From an uncultured Acetatifactor sp. (GTDB lineage: Bacteria; Bacillota; Clostridia; Lachnospirales; Lachnospiraceae): a stretch of 48,054 nt of DNA. Where the stretch lies: positions 1 through 48,054 of the forward strand of contig CAKRUB010000025.1 of assembly GCA_934402375.1 (NCBI GenBank), written 5' to 3'. The notes under the pieces were generated by a model, which made no database searches, was not told where the DNA came from, and saw only the letters and a program-made list of their open reading frames with translations. Positions 40,232-48,054 of the stretch are shown here, piece by piece (the first letter of the stretch is position 1; every line of letters starts with the position of its first letter). Position numbers and translations under genes: made by a program.

Positions 40232-41080
40232 TTACAGGTTCAGATTGAGAACATTGTTGTTCGTGAGCTTTGAAAAGGTACTCTTACCGTTTGCCTTTCC
40301 CTTTTTGAAAAGATTCTCATATGCCTTCTCCCAGTAAGCCGGCTCATAAAACTCTGCCTGTTCTCCCTGTCTGATGGAAAGGTTTACTACGCCCCGGATC
40401 GGATTTCCCGATTTATTGAACATAGTGTAGCGTGCCTGTACTGCCGTAAGTTCTCCACGGAAGCACATCTTTGCCCAGTAGAATACGACCTGTCTCGTCA
40501 CATCCATCGTCAGCAGGGAAAGGATCCCTTCGATCTGATGCTGGACGGAGTGCTCCTTCTCCGCAAAGTATTTAACTGCCTGTGTGGCAGCGCCCACCGG
40601 CGAATTCACATTGTTGACCATAAAGGCATCATAGATGTTGACCTCGTCAAAGATCAGCTGGACATTCATGGTCGTGGAGGTGGGCACTACGTTCTGGACA
40701 ATCATGTTATTCGACATATTTCCCATATTGCCGCCACTGTATTCCAGCTGTGACCCCGCTGTCGTCTGCATATGGATGCTGGAGGGATTGTATTGTACCT
40801 CCATGGCAAGATACGCCTTATCCTGTCCCATCAGGCTGTTCCTTGCCTCCGATGACAGTGTGCCGGACAGTGCACCCGCTGTCGCCTCCATGAGTGACTT
40901 CTGCAATTCATTTGCCTTTTTGAGGGTGGCGGTCATATTGTCCTTCTTCTTGCGAAGCTTCTCCTCGTCGCTGTCCTGCGAAGTAATCTGCTCGAGGGTC
41001 TTGATATTTCTGACGCAAAGCACTGCCTTCGGCACATTGCCCGACAGACTGTTCACAAGATTTTCTGCTATAGAGTTCAT
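40232..41080 (-). CDS. CIS tube/LysM-type baseplate protein, paralogue A (282 aa)
   Basis: A 282-residue paralogue of the protein at 39343, with EVQYNPSSIHMQTTAGS, VQLIFDEVNIYDAFMVNN, HQIEGILSLLTMDVTRQVVFYW, ARYTMFNKSGNPIRGVVNLSI and a C-terminal NVLNLNL. Its N-terminal 70 residues include a charged helix (DEEKLRKKKDNMTATLKK) not found in the sister protein. AGGAGG precedes the ATG. Two such proteins in tandem are seen in several injection-system loci; the reason for the pair is not evident from the sequence. Confidence 0.88.
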   Translation of the reverse strand: MNSIAENLVNSLSGNVPKAVLCVRNIKTLEQITSQDSDEEKLRKKKDNMTATLKKANELQKSLMEATAGALSGTLSSEARNSLMGQDKAYLAMEVQYNPSSIHMQTTAGSQLEYSGGNMGNMSNNMIVQNVVPTSTTMNVQLIFDEVNIYDAFMVNNVNSPVGAATQAVKYFAEKEHSVQHQIEGILSLLTMDVTRQVVFYWAKMCFRGELTAVQARYTMFNKSGNPIRGVVNLSIRQGEQAEFYEPAYWEKAYENLFKKGKANGKSTFSKLTNNNVLNLNL

Positions 41081-41114
41081 TCCTGTCCCGCCTCCTTTCT
41101 TCCGCGATGTCTAA

Positions 41115-44100
41115 CTAGATTCCCCTGCGCCGCCGCTCATTCTGCAGGCGCTTCTCCAGCCTGTTGTACACCTGATCCGTGATGTCACCAATCCTTCCCT
41201 GCACGCCGCGGCTGATCATCTCTGTGAGATTTTCCGTCTGCTGGGTGATCTCATGTGTAGTCTGGTTCGTCACGCGGCGCTCCACAGTTCTGGAATTCTG
41301 TGTGACCTCCTCCATCACCCTTGTCTGGTTCTGGAGTACACGGTTCTGGTTCATCAGCTGTTCCATGATCTCTTCAGTAATTTCATTTTCCGTCTGCTGC
41401 TTGTGCACCAGTGCGATCCGGTTCCGGCGCTCCTCCTCGGTCACTGCACTCTGCACGGGCTCCCTGCGGGAGTTCTCCTCCCACCGCTCAACCACCGTCT
41501 CAGAAATATCCCGGAGCGTCTTGTCCGTGCGGCTGTGAAGCAGCTCCTGCTCGCGCAGCTGCCGTTCCACGAGTCCCCGGTCTCCTGCCGGTTCCGCCGC
41601 CCTGCCCTGCGGAGCGGTTCTTCCGCCATCACCTGTCGCCCCTTCATCGTAGTACAGCTCTGCGGGCGGTCTTTCCAGCCAGCTCTGTTCAAAGGTCTCC
41701 GACCGGCTGCTCACCTGTCTGTCGGTGTGAGTGTTCCGCTGCTCACGCTCACGCAGCAGCCGCTCCACGAGCTCCCGGTTCCCCGCCGTTTCCGCAGGTC
41801 TGCCTTCCGGGGCGGCTTCCGCTTCCTCTCCGCCTGTCTCTTCCTGATAGTGCAGCTCTGCGGACGGTCTCTCCACCCAGTTTTGCTCGAAGGTCTCCGA
41901 CCGGCTGCTCATCTGTCTGTCAGTGTAGGTGTTGAGCAGCTCCTGCTCACGCAGCTGCCTCTCCACAAGCTCCCGGGTTCCTGCATTTTCCGTTGGTCTG
42001 CTCTCCGGGGCGGCTTCCGCCTCCCCGCCGCCCGGCTCTTCCTGATAATGCAGCTCCATCGGCGGTCTTTCCAACCAGTTCTGCTCAATGGTCTCCGACC
42101 GGCTGTTTATCTGTCTGTCGGTGTGTATGTCTGTCTGTGTCTGTTCGCGTGACTCTCTCTCGACGAGTTCAATATCCCGCATCAGCCTTCCGATATCGCG
42201 GTTTGTCGCAGCCTCCGCCTGCCGGTATCTCTCCGGGGTTTGCAGATACTGTTCCAGCACCTCGTAGATGCGCTGCGTCTCCTCCGGCAAAAGTGCCAGT
42301 TCCTGTTGTCTGAGACGCGTCGCCTGCTCCTGTTGCTCGTGTCCTTCTTCTTTTAGCTGCTGTAGCATTTCCTGCGGGCGCTCCAGTGCCAGAAGTCCTT
42401 CCCGCCGCATCCTTTGCAGATCAGGTGCCTTCCCTGGCTTCTCCTGTAAGCTCTTAAGCTGCTCGAGCTTCTGATAATATTTATTGCGGTTTTCTACATT
42501 GTGACGATGAAATTCCTCGAGCTGTTCCAGCGTCACCTCCTGCTGCTCCTGACGGACATTAACCATCGTCTCTTCAGTGCTGTTTTGCTCCTGATGCAGG
42601 AAAAACTGCTCAACCGGTTCTTCTTTTCCTTTGGTTTCTTTCTCCGGAAGATACACATGCTCCAGCTGCTGTACCTTCTCAGCCGCTTCTTCCTGCGCCT
42701 GTGTCTGTGCCCAACGGCTATCCTTCAGGCTTTCGACCTGCTCTGCCTTCTGAAGATATTTCTGATAATACTCTGCATTGGAAACATCAATGTTATTTTG
42801 CTGCAGTGTCGTCGTATCCGAATTTGTCTGGCTGAGATTGACCTCTGTATTTTCGACGGAGTTCTGTTCCCTGTTCAGATACAGTTCCTCATGTGAAAAC
42901 TCCGACCGGTAATTTCTCTCTTCTGTGGTATCGCCCGCCTGTCTTAAGCTGAGCTGGTCACCCTCTCTGTAGCTTCTGTTGTCTACGAGTGTCTGAAGGG
43001 ATTCTTCCTGATGCTGCTGAAGGTTTTCCATTCTTATTGTTGTCTGTGCCGGTGCAATCCGCTCCCGCCCATCCGCAGCCTCCCGGATTGTCATAATGCG
43101 GTCTAGCAGCGCCAGCTCCTGCCTGTAGTTCTTGTTCAGATTGACAAGATAATCCCCCGCCCGGTCACTGCGGTAATACTGCTCTACAAAATTTCTGTGC
43201 AGCCGGTTCATCGTGTTCTCCGCCGAACGGTAAAAAGCGTTCGACACAGTGTACCACATATCCCCTCTCCGCTCTATGTTCTCGTGCCGGTTCTGATATA
43301 TATTATCTGCCAGCTGCAACAGCACCGCCGCTGCAATCTGGTTCGTAATTTTCTCCTCTGTAATCTCCTCCGTAAAGGGAAGAATTTCTTCGTAATAATT
43401 CTCATGCCGGTACTCTAAGGGCAGGTTCTCTCCCCTTGCCTCATTTTCCAGCGTATTCAGCAGAATATTTCTGGTAATCCGGTAATACTCGGCGGAACGC
43501 AGTTCGGCTCCGCTGATATACTCCGCCGAAGCCGACTGATTATGGTTAAAATTTGAGACAATCTGGTAGATGCTTCCTGTCTGCAGACGGTTCATGATGT
43601 CCTGATGCAGATGCAGGATGTTCCCCTCCTGCCGGTATTCGCTGTTTTCTGTCTTTTCTTCTCTGCTCTCCTTAAAGCTCTGGATCAGTTCCTGAAGCTG
43701 CTCCATGTGGTTCCAGTAATGATCGATCAGCTCCGTCGTGTTTTCCGTCTCTTCCTTGAGCTGCGTGACCTGACGCATGAACTGCTGCACATTCTTAACG
43801 CCCAGCTTCTGCAGCATATCTGTTATGTAGACACGATCCTGATAGGTCATATGCAGCCCGGAGTCTACCGTGATGCGGTTGAGCAGCTGGTTCAGTATCT
43901 CCAGCTTATTCTCCTGATTCTGATTGATGTTTGTCTGGTTAATGATCGTGGAGACACTGCCCTCCGCAAAGAAAACCTCCGGCGGCTCCGTCACCAGATG
44001 GAGCAGATCTTCCCCTGTGACTGTCGCTGACATCATCTCATAATTTCCGGTAATTCTATGGACAAAGCTTTCATAGGAGGGAACAATACCGGCTCTGCAC

Positions 44101-44132
44101 TTTAATTCTATGGGGGCTTTTACTGTCAGCAT
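41115..44132 (-). CDS. Gln/Glu-rich coiled-coil protein with 66-residue repeats, candidate ruler (1005 aa)
   Basis: A 1005-residue hydrophilic protein. A folded N-terminal domain of about 90 residues (MLTVKAPIELKCRAG...) is followed by long helices rich in Gln, Glu and Asn. An internal pair of related segments has NREQNSVENTEVN and HQEQNSTEETMVN, each with a YYQK..Q..SL ending. Three tandem 66-residue repeats at about 673-870 (R-Q-x-x-SRSETxEQxWxERP...LVERxLRExE) precede a coiled coil ending RRRRGI. No membrane segment was seen. It occupies the place between tube proteins and baseplate where a tape measure would be expected, but tape measures usually have hydrophobic ends. Ruler, scaffold or surface decoration are all possible. 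Confidence 0.7.
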   Translation of the reverse strand: MLTVKAPIELKCRAGIVPSYESFVHRITGNYEMMSATVTGEDLLHLVTEPPEVFFAEGSVSTIINQTNINQNQENKLEILNQLLNRITVDSGLHMTYQDRVYITDMLQKLGVKNVQQFMRQVTQLKEETENTTELIDHYWNHMEQLQELIQSFKESREEKTENSEYRQEGNILHLHQDIMNRLQTGSIYQIVSNFNHNQSASAEYISGAELRSAEYYRITRNILLNTLENEARGENLPLEYRHENYYEEILPFTEEITEEKITNQIAAAVLLQLADNIYQNRHENIERRGDMWYTVSNAFYRSAENTMNRLHRNFVEQYYRSDRAGDYLVNLNKNYRQELALLDRIMTIREAADGRERIAPAQTTIRMENLQQHQEESLQTLVDNRSYREGDQLSLRQAGDTTEERNYRSEFSHEELYLNREQNSVENTEVNLSQTNSDTTTLQQNNIDVSNAEYYQKYLQKAEQVESLKDSRWAQTQAQEEAAEKVQQLEHVYLPEKETKGKEEPVEQFFLHQEQNSTEETMVNVRQEQQEVTLEQLEEFHRHNVENRNKYYQKLEQLKSLQEKPGKAPDLQRMRREGLLALERPQEMLQQLKEEGHEQQEQATRLRQQELALLPEETQRIYEVLEQYLQTPERYRQAEAATNRDIGRLMRDIELVERESREQTQTDIHTDRQINSRSETIEQNWLERPPMELHYQEEPGGGEAEAAPESRPTENAGTRELVERQLREQELLNTYTDRQMSSRSETFEQNWVERPSAELHYQEETGGEEAEAAPEGRPAETAGNRELVERLLREREQRNTHTDRQVSSRSETFEQSWLERPPAELYYDEGATGDGGRTAPQGRAAEPAGDRGLVERQLREQELLHSRTDKTLRDISETVVERWEENSRREPVQSAVTEEERRNRIALVHKQQTENEITEEIMEQLMNQNRVLQNQTRVMEEVTQNSRTVERRVTNQTTHEITQQTENLTEMISRGVQGRIGDITDQVYNRLEKRLQNERRRRGI
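41523..42116. repeat. Three tandem 198-bp in-frame repeats
   Basis: The repeats encode residues about 673-738, 739-804 and 805-870 of the 1005-residue protein. Each starts RQ(I/M/V)xSRSET and ends with LVERxLREx(E/Q)xxNTxTD-like sequence. A decayed fourth unit starts KTLRDISETV. Because the unit is a multiple of three, copy number can change without a frameshift. Confidence 0.85.
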
Positions 44133-44163
44133 CGCGCTCTCTCCTTTCTCTGTCCGTCAGTTC

Positions 44164-45147
44164 TTATTTTCCGGAAGCCCTTTTCTCCCGGCTTACCAGA
44201 TAATCCGCCACCGTCCTTGCACTGCGCCTGGATGTCGTCACCTTACTCTGTTCCGGATCCCATAGGCGGCGGTTCTCTAACAACTCTTCTTTCCTCTTCT
44301 CGTTCTCAGGATGACGCGCTGACATCTCTCCCTTGCCGGAATAGGTCTTATTATCAAACGCCCACCGGCGTTCCCTGCCGCCCTTCTGTCCTTCTTCCCC
44401 GGTTTCTATCCCTAAAAACTCCTCAGGATGGCGCGCGCTGTTCTGAGATTCCGTTGTCTTTTTCCCATCCGGGTTCCAGATGCGCCGTTCCTTCAACAGT
44501 TCTTCTTTTCTCTTCTCATTTTCCGGGTGACGGGCAGATCCTTCTCCCGTGCCGGAATAGTTCTTCTTGTCGAACTGCCAGTACCGCGAGGAATGAGTCA
44601 GACGCTTTTTCTCCGCCTCTCTCTTCTCCTCATCCGTTTTCGGCTTGTACTCCCATGCCTTTTCTGCGTTTGCCCCGATGCCGACATCGACGTTCACCAT
44701 CTCCCGGTAGGCAATAGTTGTCGTCTCCACAAGCAGTCCGCTTCTCTCCGCATTCAGTTCTCCGTACTCCTTGCCGATCACGGTACAGCCTGTAAAGACA
44801 TAGGTTCTCGTCGGATAGGGATAACCGTTCCAGTGATAACGGTTTACCAGAAGAACCAACGGCAGAACCAGCTCTGTTCCGTTTGCAAGATAATCCACCA
44901 ACAGACCGTCTACACCCACATATCTCTCTACCTGAAAGGTAAAGGGCTTTGAGATCGGCTTGCGTTTCATATGGACATAGTCGTTGAGTCCGCCCTCCTG
45001 AATATACTCATATTCGTTTTCCTTCTGAAAAACATGAACGGACTTACACGGCAGGTCAAAAACCCCTTCCACGCGCAATATGAAATTAAAATTTGTCGCC
45101 GGATTCAGACCAAAATTCTGATAAACCTTATTTCCTGTCTTTGCCAT
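44164..45147 (-). CDS. Second tube-like protein (gp19 fold) with duplicated SARHPENEKRKEELL tail
   Basis: A 327-residue protein. Residues 1-165 have the gp19/tail-tube pattern: NPATNFNFILRVEGV, KRKPISKPFTFQVERYVG, YGELNAERSGLLVETTTIAYREM. A charged tail has two related units at about 188-259 and 260-327: RYWQFDKKNYSGTGEGSARH and RRWAFDNKTYSGKGEMSARH, both continuing PENEKRKEELL and then an R-R-x-W-x-P motif. Start: ATG at 45147 with AGAGG upstream, two codons after a TTG. The fold suggests a tube initiator or terminator ring; the repeat tail is unusual and could protrude into the lumen or bind cargo. Confidence 0.8.
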   Translation of the reverse strand: MAKTGNKVYQNFGLNPATNFNFILRVEGVFDLPCKSVHVFQKENEYEYIQEGGLNDYVHMKRKPISKPFTFQVERYVGVDGLLVDYLANGTELVLPLVLLVNRYHWNGYPYPTRTYVFTGCTVIGKEYGELNAERSGLLVETTTIAYREMVNVDVGIGANAEKAWEYKPKTDEEKREAEKKRLTHSSRYWQFDKKNYSGTGEGSARHPENEKRKEELLKERRIWNPDGKKTTESQNSARHPEEFLGIETGEEGQKGGRERRWAFDNKTYSGKGEMSARHPENEKRKEELLENRRLWDPEQSKVTTSRRSARTVADYLVSREKRASGK

Positions 45148-45160
45148 ACGCAACCTCTTA

Positions 45161-45361
45161 TTATCTGTCTGGTTTCATGTCAAGGATACTTTTTTCTTTC
45201 TTGTTTTTTGCGGAGGGAGTCAAGCTCTTATTGATCTCCGAGATTTCACTGCACCACTTTCGCCTGCTGTTGTGATCCATGTTCAGGACTTCGCTGCTGC
45301 TCCAATGGAAATAGTACGAGATAAATGACATCTCCCGGTAGAGCTCTTCCTTGGGATACAG
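45161..45361 (-). CDS. DUF6760-like small tail protein, no standard start codon
   Basis: A conserved frame of about 66 codons directly follows the chaperone gene. It contains YPKEELYREMSFISYYFHW, SSEVLNMDHNSRRKWCSEI and a basic end, matching small DUF6760-type proteins of eCIS and phage tails. No ATG, GTG or TTG precedes the conserved part; the first ATG (45331) would cut into it. Possible starts are CTG at 45361, six bases after AGGAGGG, or a -1 ribosomal frameshift from the chaperone frame at A-AAT-TTT near 45376-45382, giving a fusion. Tail chaperones of siphophages and myophages commonly use such frameshifts. Confidence 0.65.
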   Translation of the reverse strand: MYPKEELYREMSFISYYFHWSSSEVLNMDHNSRRKWCSEISEINKSLTPSAKNKKEKSILDMKPDR

Positions 45362-45363
45362 CT

Positions 45364-45726
45364 TTATCCCTCCTCGGTAAAATTTAAGGGCACCTGGAAT
45401 ACCTTCCCACAGTCAGGACAGACAACCTCCATTGTCGGAGGCTCAATATCATTGATCCTCTGGTACATATCCTGCAGAAATGCAAGATCTGCGGTGAACA
45501 GCTTCTCAATAATGTTGGCGGAGACCATCTGAACACCCTCAAGCTCCGTCACAACCTTGCCGAGGATCACAATCGTCAGATAGGACGGATTGCTCAGTAC
45601 ACGGGGATCTCTGGTCGCACTGATCTCATCGCCTGCCGTCGCCAGACGCATTTTTCCTTTGCGGTGCAGTTCTCCTGCAGAATCCATATAGCCCTTGGGC
45701 AATGTAAATTCATAAACTGTTTCCAT
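45364..45726 (-). CDS. Tail-assembly-chaperone-like protein with zinc finger (120 aa)
   Basis: A 120-residue protein, METVYEFTLPKGYMDSAGEL, with a C-terminal CPDCGKVFQVPLNF zinc-binding turn. It resembles the tail assembly or gp41-like proteins that lie between tube and later tail genes in injection-system loci. Start: ATG at 45726 with GGGGG upstream; 45750 is a less likely alternative. The stop overlaps the DUF6760-like frame. Its residues near the end (LNF) coincide with a canonical slippery heptamer. Confidence 0.75.
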   Translation of the reverse strand: METVYEFTLPKGYMDSAGELHRKGKMRLATAGDEISATRDPRVLSNPSYLTIVILGKVVTELEGVQMVSANIIEKLFTADLAFLQDMYQRINDIEPPTMEVVCPDCGKVFQVPLNFTEEG

Positions 45727-45768
45727 GTTTTTCCCCCATGTTATTTCCATGTTATCTTCCGTTCACTC

Positions 45769-45795
45769 ACGCCCCATGCGGGCAGCATGGGGCGT
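45769..45795. other. Perfect 11-bp hairpin between tube and chaperone genes
   Basis: ACGCCCCATGC (45769-45779) and GCATGGGGCGT (45785-45795) form a GC-rich hairpin with a five-base loop. No U-tract follows on the minus strand. It lies after the heavily needed tube and sheath genes and before low-copy genes, so it may partly terminate transcription or protect the upstream mRNA from decay. Confidence 0.7.
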
Positions 45796-45825
45796 AAGTC
45801 CGGTTACTGTTTTGCTACTTGGATT

Positions 45826-46323
45826 TTAGTTCGGAATGATGAGCTCTTCATAGGCAAGCTCTACACTCTCGATTGCCACATCACTGGTCTTTGCATCCAG
45901 ATCCGGCGCATTGTACTTTGTAACCCATGCGTTGGTCAGAATCCATACTCTCGTGCCAGTTACCTGTGTGCTCACCGTCTGAGGTGCGCCTGTGTTAATG
46001 TCGATCAGCTCGATCTGTACATTGTTTCTGGGCATCTCACCTCTGGTCTCACTTACACACTCCTGAATCCATGTCTTAAATGCACTGTCCAGAGTGTAGC
46101 CCATCTTCAGGGTGACATTGCCATGCTTTACAAGTCCGGGAATCTTTACCGGTGCAAGGCTGTTTGCATTGCCCTGACGGAATTCAATGACATCGACGGA
46201 TGCTTCCACGCCTGTCACTTCGCTGAAGGCTGCGGTTCCGGCAATACCGTCCACAGTCACGAGGAAGTTCATTTTAGTCAATGGATAAGAAAGTCCGTTT
46301 CCGTTATCGTATGTGTTCGCCAT
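45826..46323 (-). CDS. Tail tube protein (T4 gp19-like, Pvc1-type)
   Basis: A 165-residue inner-tube protein. Typical motifs are LSYPLTKMNFLVTVDGIAGTAAFSEVTGVE split across the first strands, KIPGLVKHGNVTLKMGYT, FKTWIQECV and a C-terminal VAIESVELAYEEL. Hexamers stack to form the inner tube through which cargo passes. A strong AAGGAGAG site precedes the ATG. It follows the sheath gene by 19 bp. Length is normal. Confidence 0.95.
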   Translation of the reverse strand: MANTYDNGNGLSYPLTKMNFLVTVDGIAGTAAFSEVTGVEASVDVIEFRQGNANSLAPVKIPGLVKHGNVTLKMGYTLDSAFKTWIQECVSETRGEMPRNNVQIELIDINTGAPQTVSTQVTGTRVWILTNAWVTKYNAPDLDAKTSDVAIESVELAYEELIIPN

Positions 46324-46342
46324 AATCTATCTCTCCTTTATA

Positions 46343-48046
46343 TTAACTTTCTTCACCTTCACCGCCTGCTTCCGCTGTATGCTGCGTCACACGGAACACA
46401 ACAAACTCTGCCGGACGGCTGGGTGCAATACCAATATTGCAGATCAGTCTTCCATTCATAATGTCATCTCTGGTCATCGTGGAAGAACCTATCTCCACAA
46501 AATATCCCTCTGAAGGTGAAGCGCCTGCCAGCATACCGTTTCTCCACATGCTGTCAAGGAAGGATGCGATTGTCATCCGCACTCTCTGCCACAGAGCCGC
46601 GTCATTAGGCTCAAATACAACCCAGCTGGTATTTGCCTTGATGCTCTCCTCCACATAAATGAAGAGACGTCTTACGTTGACGTAACGGAATGCGCTGTTG
46701 CTGCTTGCCGTTCTTGCTCCCCATACGCGGATTCCCTGTCCGGGAAGGGCACGGATCAGGTTGACGCCTTCGGGATTCAGAATGTCCTGCTCTCCCTTTG
46801 TGTAATTTACCTTAAGACCGGTACAGAATACTGTCTCATTCGCAGGTGCCTTATGTACGCCTCTGTTTGTATCTGTTCTGGAGTAAACGCCCATCACTGC
46901 TCCTGAAGGCGGAACAAAATCCGGTTTGGAGGAAGCACGATCGAATACCTGAATCCAAGGATGATACATCGCTGCGTAGGTTGAGTCGATGATGTTTCTG
47001 TACTCGATCAGGTCTGTTGTCTTATACATTTCCTTCGGCATGTCAAGAACCGCAAATCTGCTCTTGAGGTTCTCGCAGTGTGCTACCAGTGCAACGATTA
47101 CCTCAGGCATGGTAATTCCGGGAACTGCCATCATGCTGACTACGTTGTTCTCTACGAAGGACTGGATACCGCTGCGCTTGCCAGGGCCGTTGTCCTGTCC
47201 GATAAAGGTTCCTGCATTTACCTTGGAGATAGAACCGTCTGTACCGCCCTCCAATGTGAAGAAGCCGTTCTGGGTGCCCTCGCCGAGAATTGCTTCAACG
47301 GGATTGCCGATCTCTGTCATCGGTTCTACGGAAGCGCTGACAAGCTCGCTGAGTGCAAGTCTGGAACCGATATAGTTGCTGGATGCCGTGTTCAGGCTCA
47401 GCTCTGTATAATTCTCCACCTCGTCATTGTAGCGTACACTCAGATCGAAGGTTACAAGATACAGCACTGTCTTCGGGATAATCGCTCCATCCACAACATT
47501 TCCCTCAAATTTGTTTTCAAAGCTGATGGTCTTATCGTAGATCGATGCAATACGGTTATACTCTCCGTTGCATTCCACGATGTCTCCCTCACGGAAGCCC
47601 TCAACAGACTTTGCCACATAGCCCTCGCCGGACTCAGCAATCAGCTGGAGCTTACGCTTTGCAACGGTCATCAGGGAGATCTGGATTCTGTTGCCCCACT
47701 TACCGGCATTTGCAGCCTCCACTGTAAGGATTCCCTTCTTGTTCGATGCAGCCTGCGCATCCTCGGGAACAACACGGGAAACGTAGCATCTGGTTCCGCC
47801 GTTTACAAAGAACTGCTCAACGCTGCTTGCCAGATAACGGTACTCTCCGTGTGTGAACTCGCTTAAAAATCCTCCGAACTGCTTGATAAAGCTCTTGAAA
47901 TTTGTTACTAAAGAAGGTGCGCCGGCGGTAGGTCCTTTTTCAGCAAGACCAACAAAGCCTGCTGTGCTGGTTCCAACGCCTTCAATGCTTCGAGGTGAAT
48001 TATCATACTCCTCTATATACACACCTGGTGAAAAATATTCTGCCAT
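46343..48046 (-). CDS. Contractile tail sheath protein
   Basis: A 567-residue sheath protein beginning MAEYFSPGVYIEEYDNSPRS, with GVGTSTAGFVGLAEKGPT and a conserved C-terminal domain (SNSAFRYVNVRRLFIYVEES, DSMWRNGMLAGASPSEGYFV, NIGIAPSRPAEFVVFRV). Sheath rings contract to drive the tube. The gene is complete; only 8 bp lie upstream, so its ribosome-binding site and the operon promoter are outside the window. Only one sheath gene is present here, whereas Afp and PVC have three; more copies could lie beyond the edge. Confidence 0.96.
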   Translation of the reverse strand: MAEYFSPGVYIEEYDNSPRSIEGVGTSTAGFVGLAEKGPTAGAPSLVTNFKSFIKQFGGFLSEFTHGEYRYLASSVEQFFVNGGTRCYVSRVVPEDAQAASNKKGILTVEAANAGKWGNRIQISLMTVAKRKLQLIAESGEGYVAKSVEGFREGDIVECNGEYNRIASIYDKTISFENKFEGNVVDGAIIPKTVLYLVTFDLSVRYNDEVENYTELSLNTASSNYIGSRLALSELVSASVEPMTEIGNPVEAILGEGTQNGFFTLEGGTDGSISKVNAGTFIGQDNGPGKRSGIQSFVENNVVSMMAVPGITMPEVIVALVAHCENLKSRFAVLDMPKEMYKTTDLIEYRNIIDSTYAAMYHPWIQVFDRASSKPDFVPPSGAVMGVYSRTDTNRGVHKAPANETVFCTGLKVNYTKGEQDILNPEGVNLIRALPGQGIRVWGARTASSNSAFRYVNVRRLFIYVEESIKANTSWVVFEPNDAALWQRVRMTIASFLDSMWRNGMLAGASPSEGYFVEIGSSTMTRDDIMNGRLICNIGIAPSRPAEFVVFRVTQHTAEAGGEGEES

Positions 48047-48054
48047 GAATTTTC

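Noticed and set aside
10799..48046. Interpretation as an intact prophage
   Set aside because: No capsid, portal, terminase, integrase, replication or lysis genes were found; AAA+ ATPases and CIS-type tube adapters point to an eCIS.
22867..48046. Interpretation as a type VI secretion system
   Set aside because: There is no TssJLM membrane complex, TssBC split sheath or ClpV; one single-chain sheath and Pvc15-like ATPases are present.

Overview
The window is a firmicute-type chromosome segment. Gene content, codon use and close relatives of the families seen suggest a gut Clostridia species, probably Lachnospiraceae; this is inference, as no rRNA or tRNA is present. Nearly every gene lies on the minus strand, so functional order runs from the right edge to the left. 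Two systems share the window: an extracellular contractile injection system (eCIS, a headless phage-tail-like device) at about 10.8-48.0 kb, and a complete type I-C CRISPR-Cas system at 0-9.6 kb.

eCIS, read right to left. The structural genes are sheath, tube, a tail-assembly-chaperone-like gene with an overlapping DUF6760-like frame, a second tube-like protein with a repeat tail, a 1005-residue Gln/Glu-rich coiled-coil protein (candidate ruler), two CIS-tube/LysM-type baseplate proteins, a spike split into a gpD-like hub and a gp5-like needle, gp25, two baseplate-J-like proteins and tail protein I. Then comes a regulatory or envelope block: STAS anti-anti-sigma protein, orphan FtsE-like ATPase, RsbW-like kinase, a membrane ATPase with a histidine-kinase fold but no H-box, and a surface-anchored SH3 protein. 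Two AAA+ ATPases of the Pvc15 type follow, then an accessory block of putative cargo: a tandem ADP-ribosyltransferase protein with a small Cys-rich partner, two large proteins sharing an undescribed helical domain, a 537-residue protein with a Gly/Cys/His-rich C-terminus, and three paralogous two-domain GNAT acetyltransferases. A strong Rho-independent terminator at 10725-10774 closes the operon. A single-gene unit encoding a zinc-ribbon membrane protein follows, with its own promoter and terminator.

CRISPR-Cas. The order is cas3, cas5c, cas8c (with an internal cas11c start), cas7, cas4, cas1, cas2, leader and array. The array has 20 complete identical 32-bp repeats plus a partial repeat cut by the left edge. 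cas3 is separated from cas5c by 516 bp that hold a good minus-strand promoter for cas5c onward, a 140-bp repeated palindromic element, and, on the plus strand, a degenerate CRISPR repeat whose pseudo-spacer has a PAM-flanked seed match to that same promoter region. This looks like a CreTA/CreR-type CRISPR-guided autoregulatory or toxin-guard module.

The 140-bp element occurs three times (6918-7058, 17055-17194, 22671-22810). Stem sequences differ between copies but remain paired, so it is either a structured RNA family or a mobile palindromic element. No capsid, terminase, portal, integrase or lysis genes and no T6SS membrane-complex genes are present, so the tail-like locus is neither an intact prophage nor a T6SS. 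No PAAR tip protein and no DUF4255-type tail terminator were seen; the right edge cuts the locus just upstream of the sheath gene.
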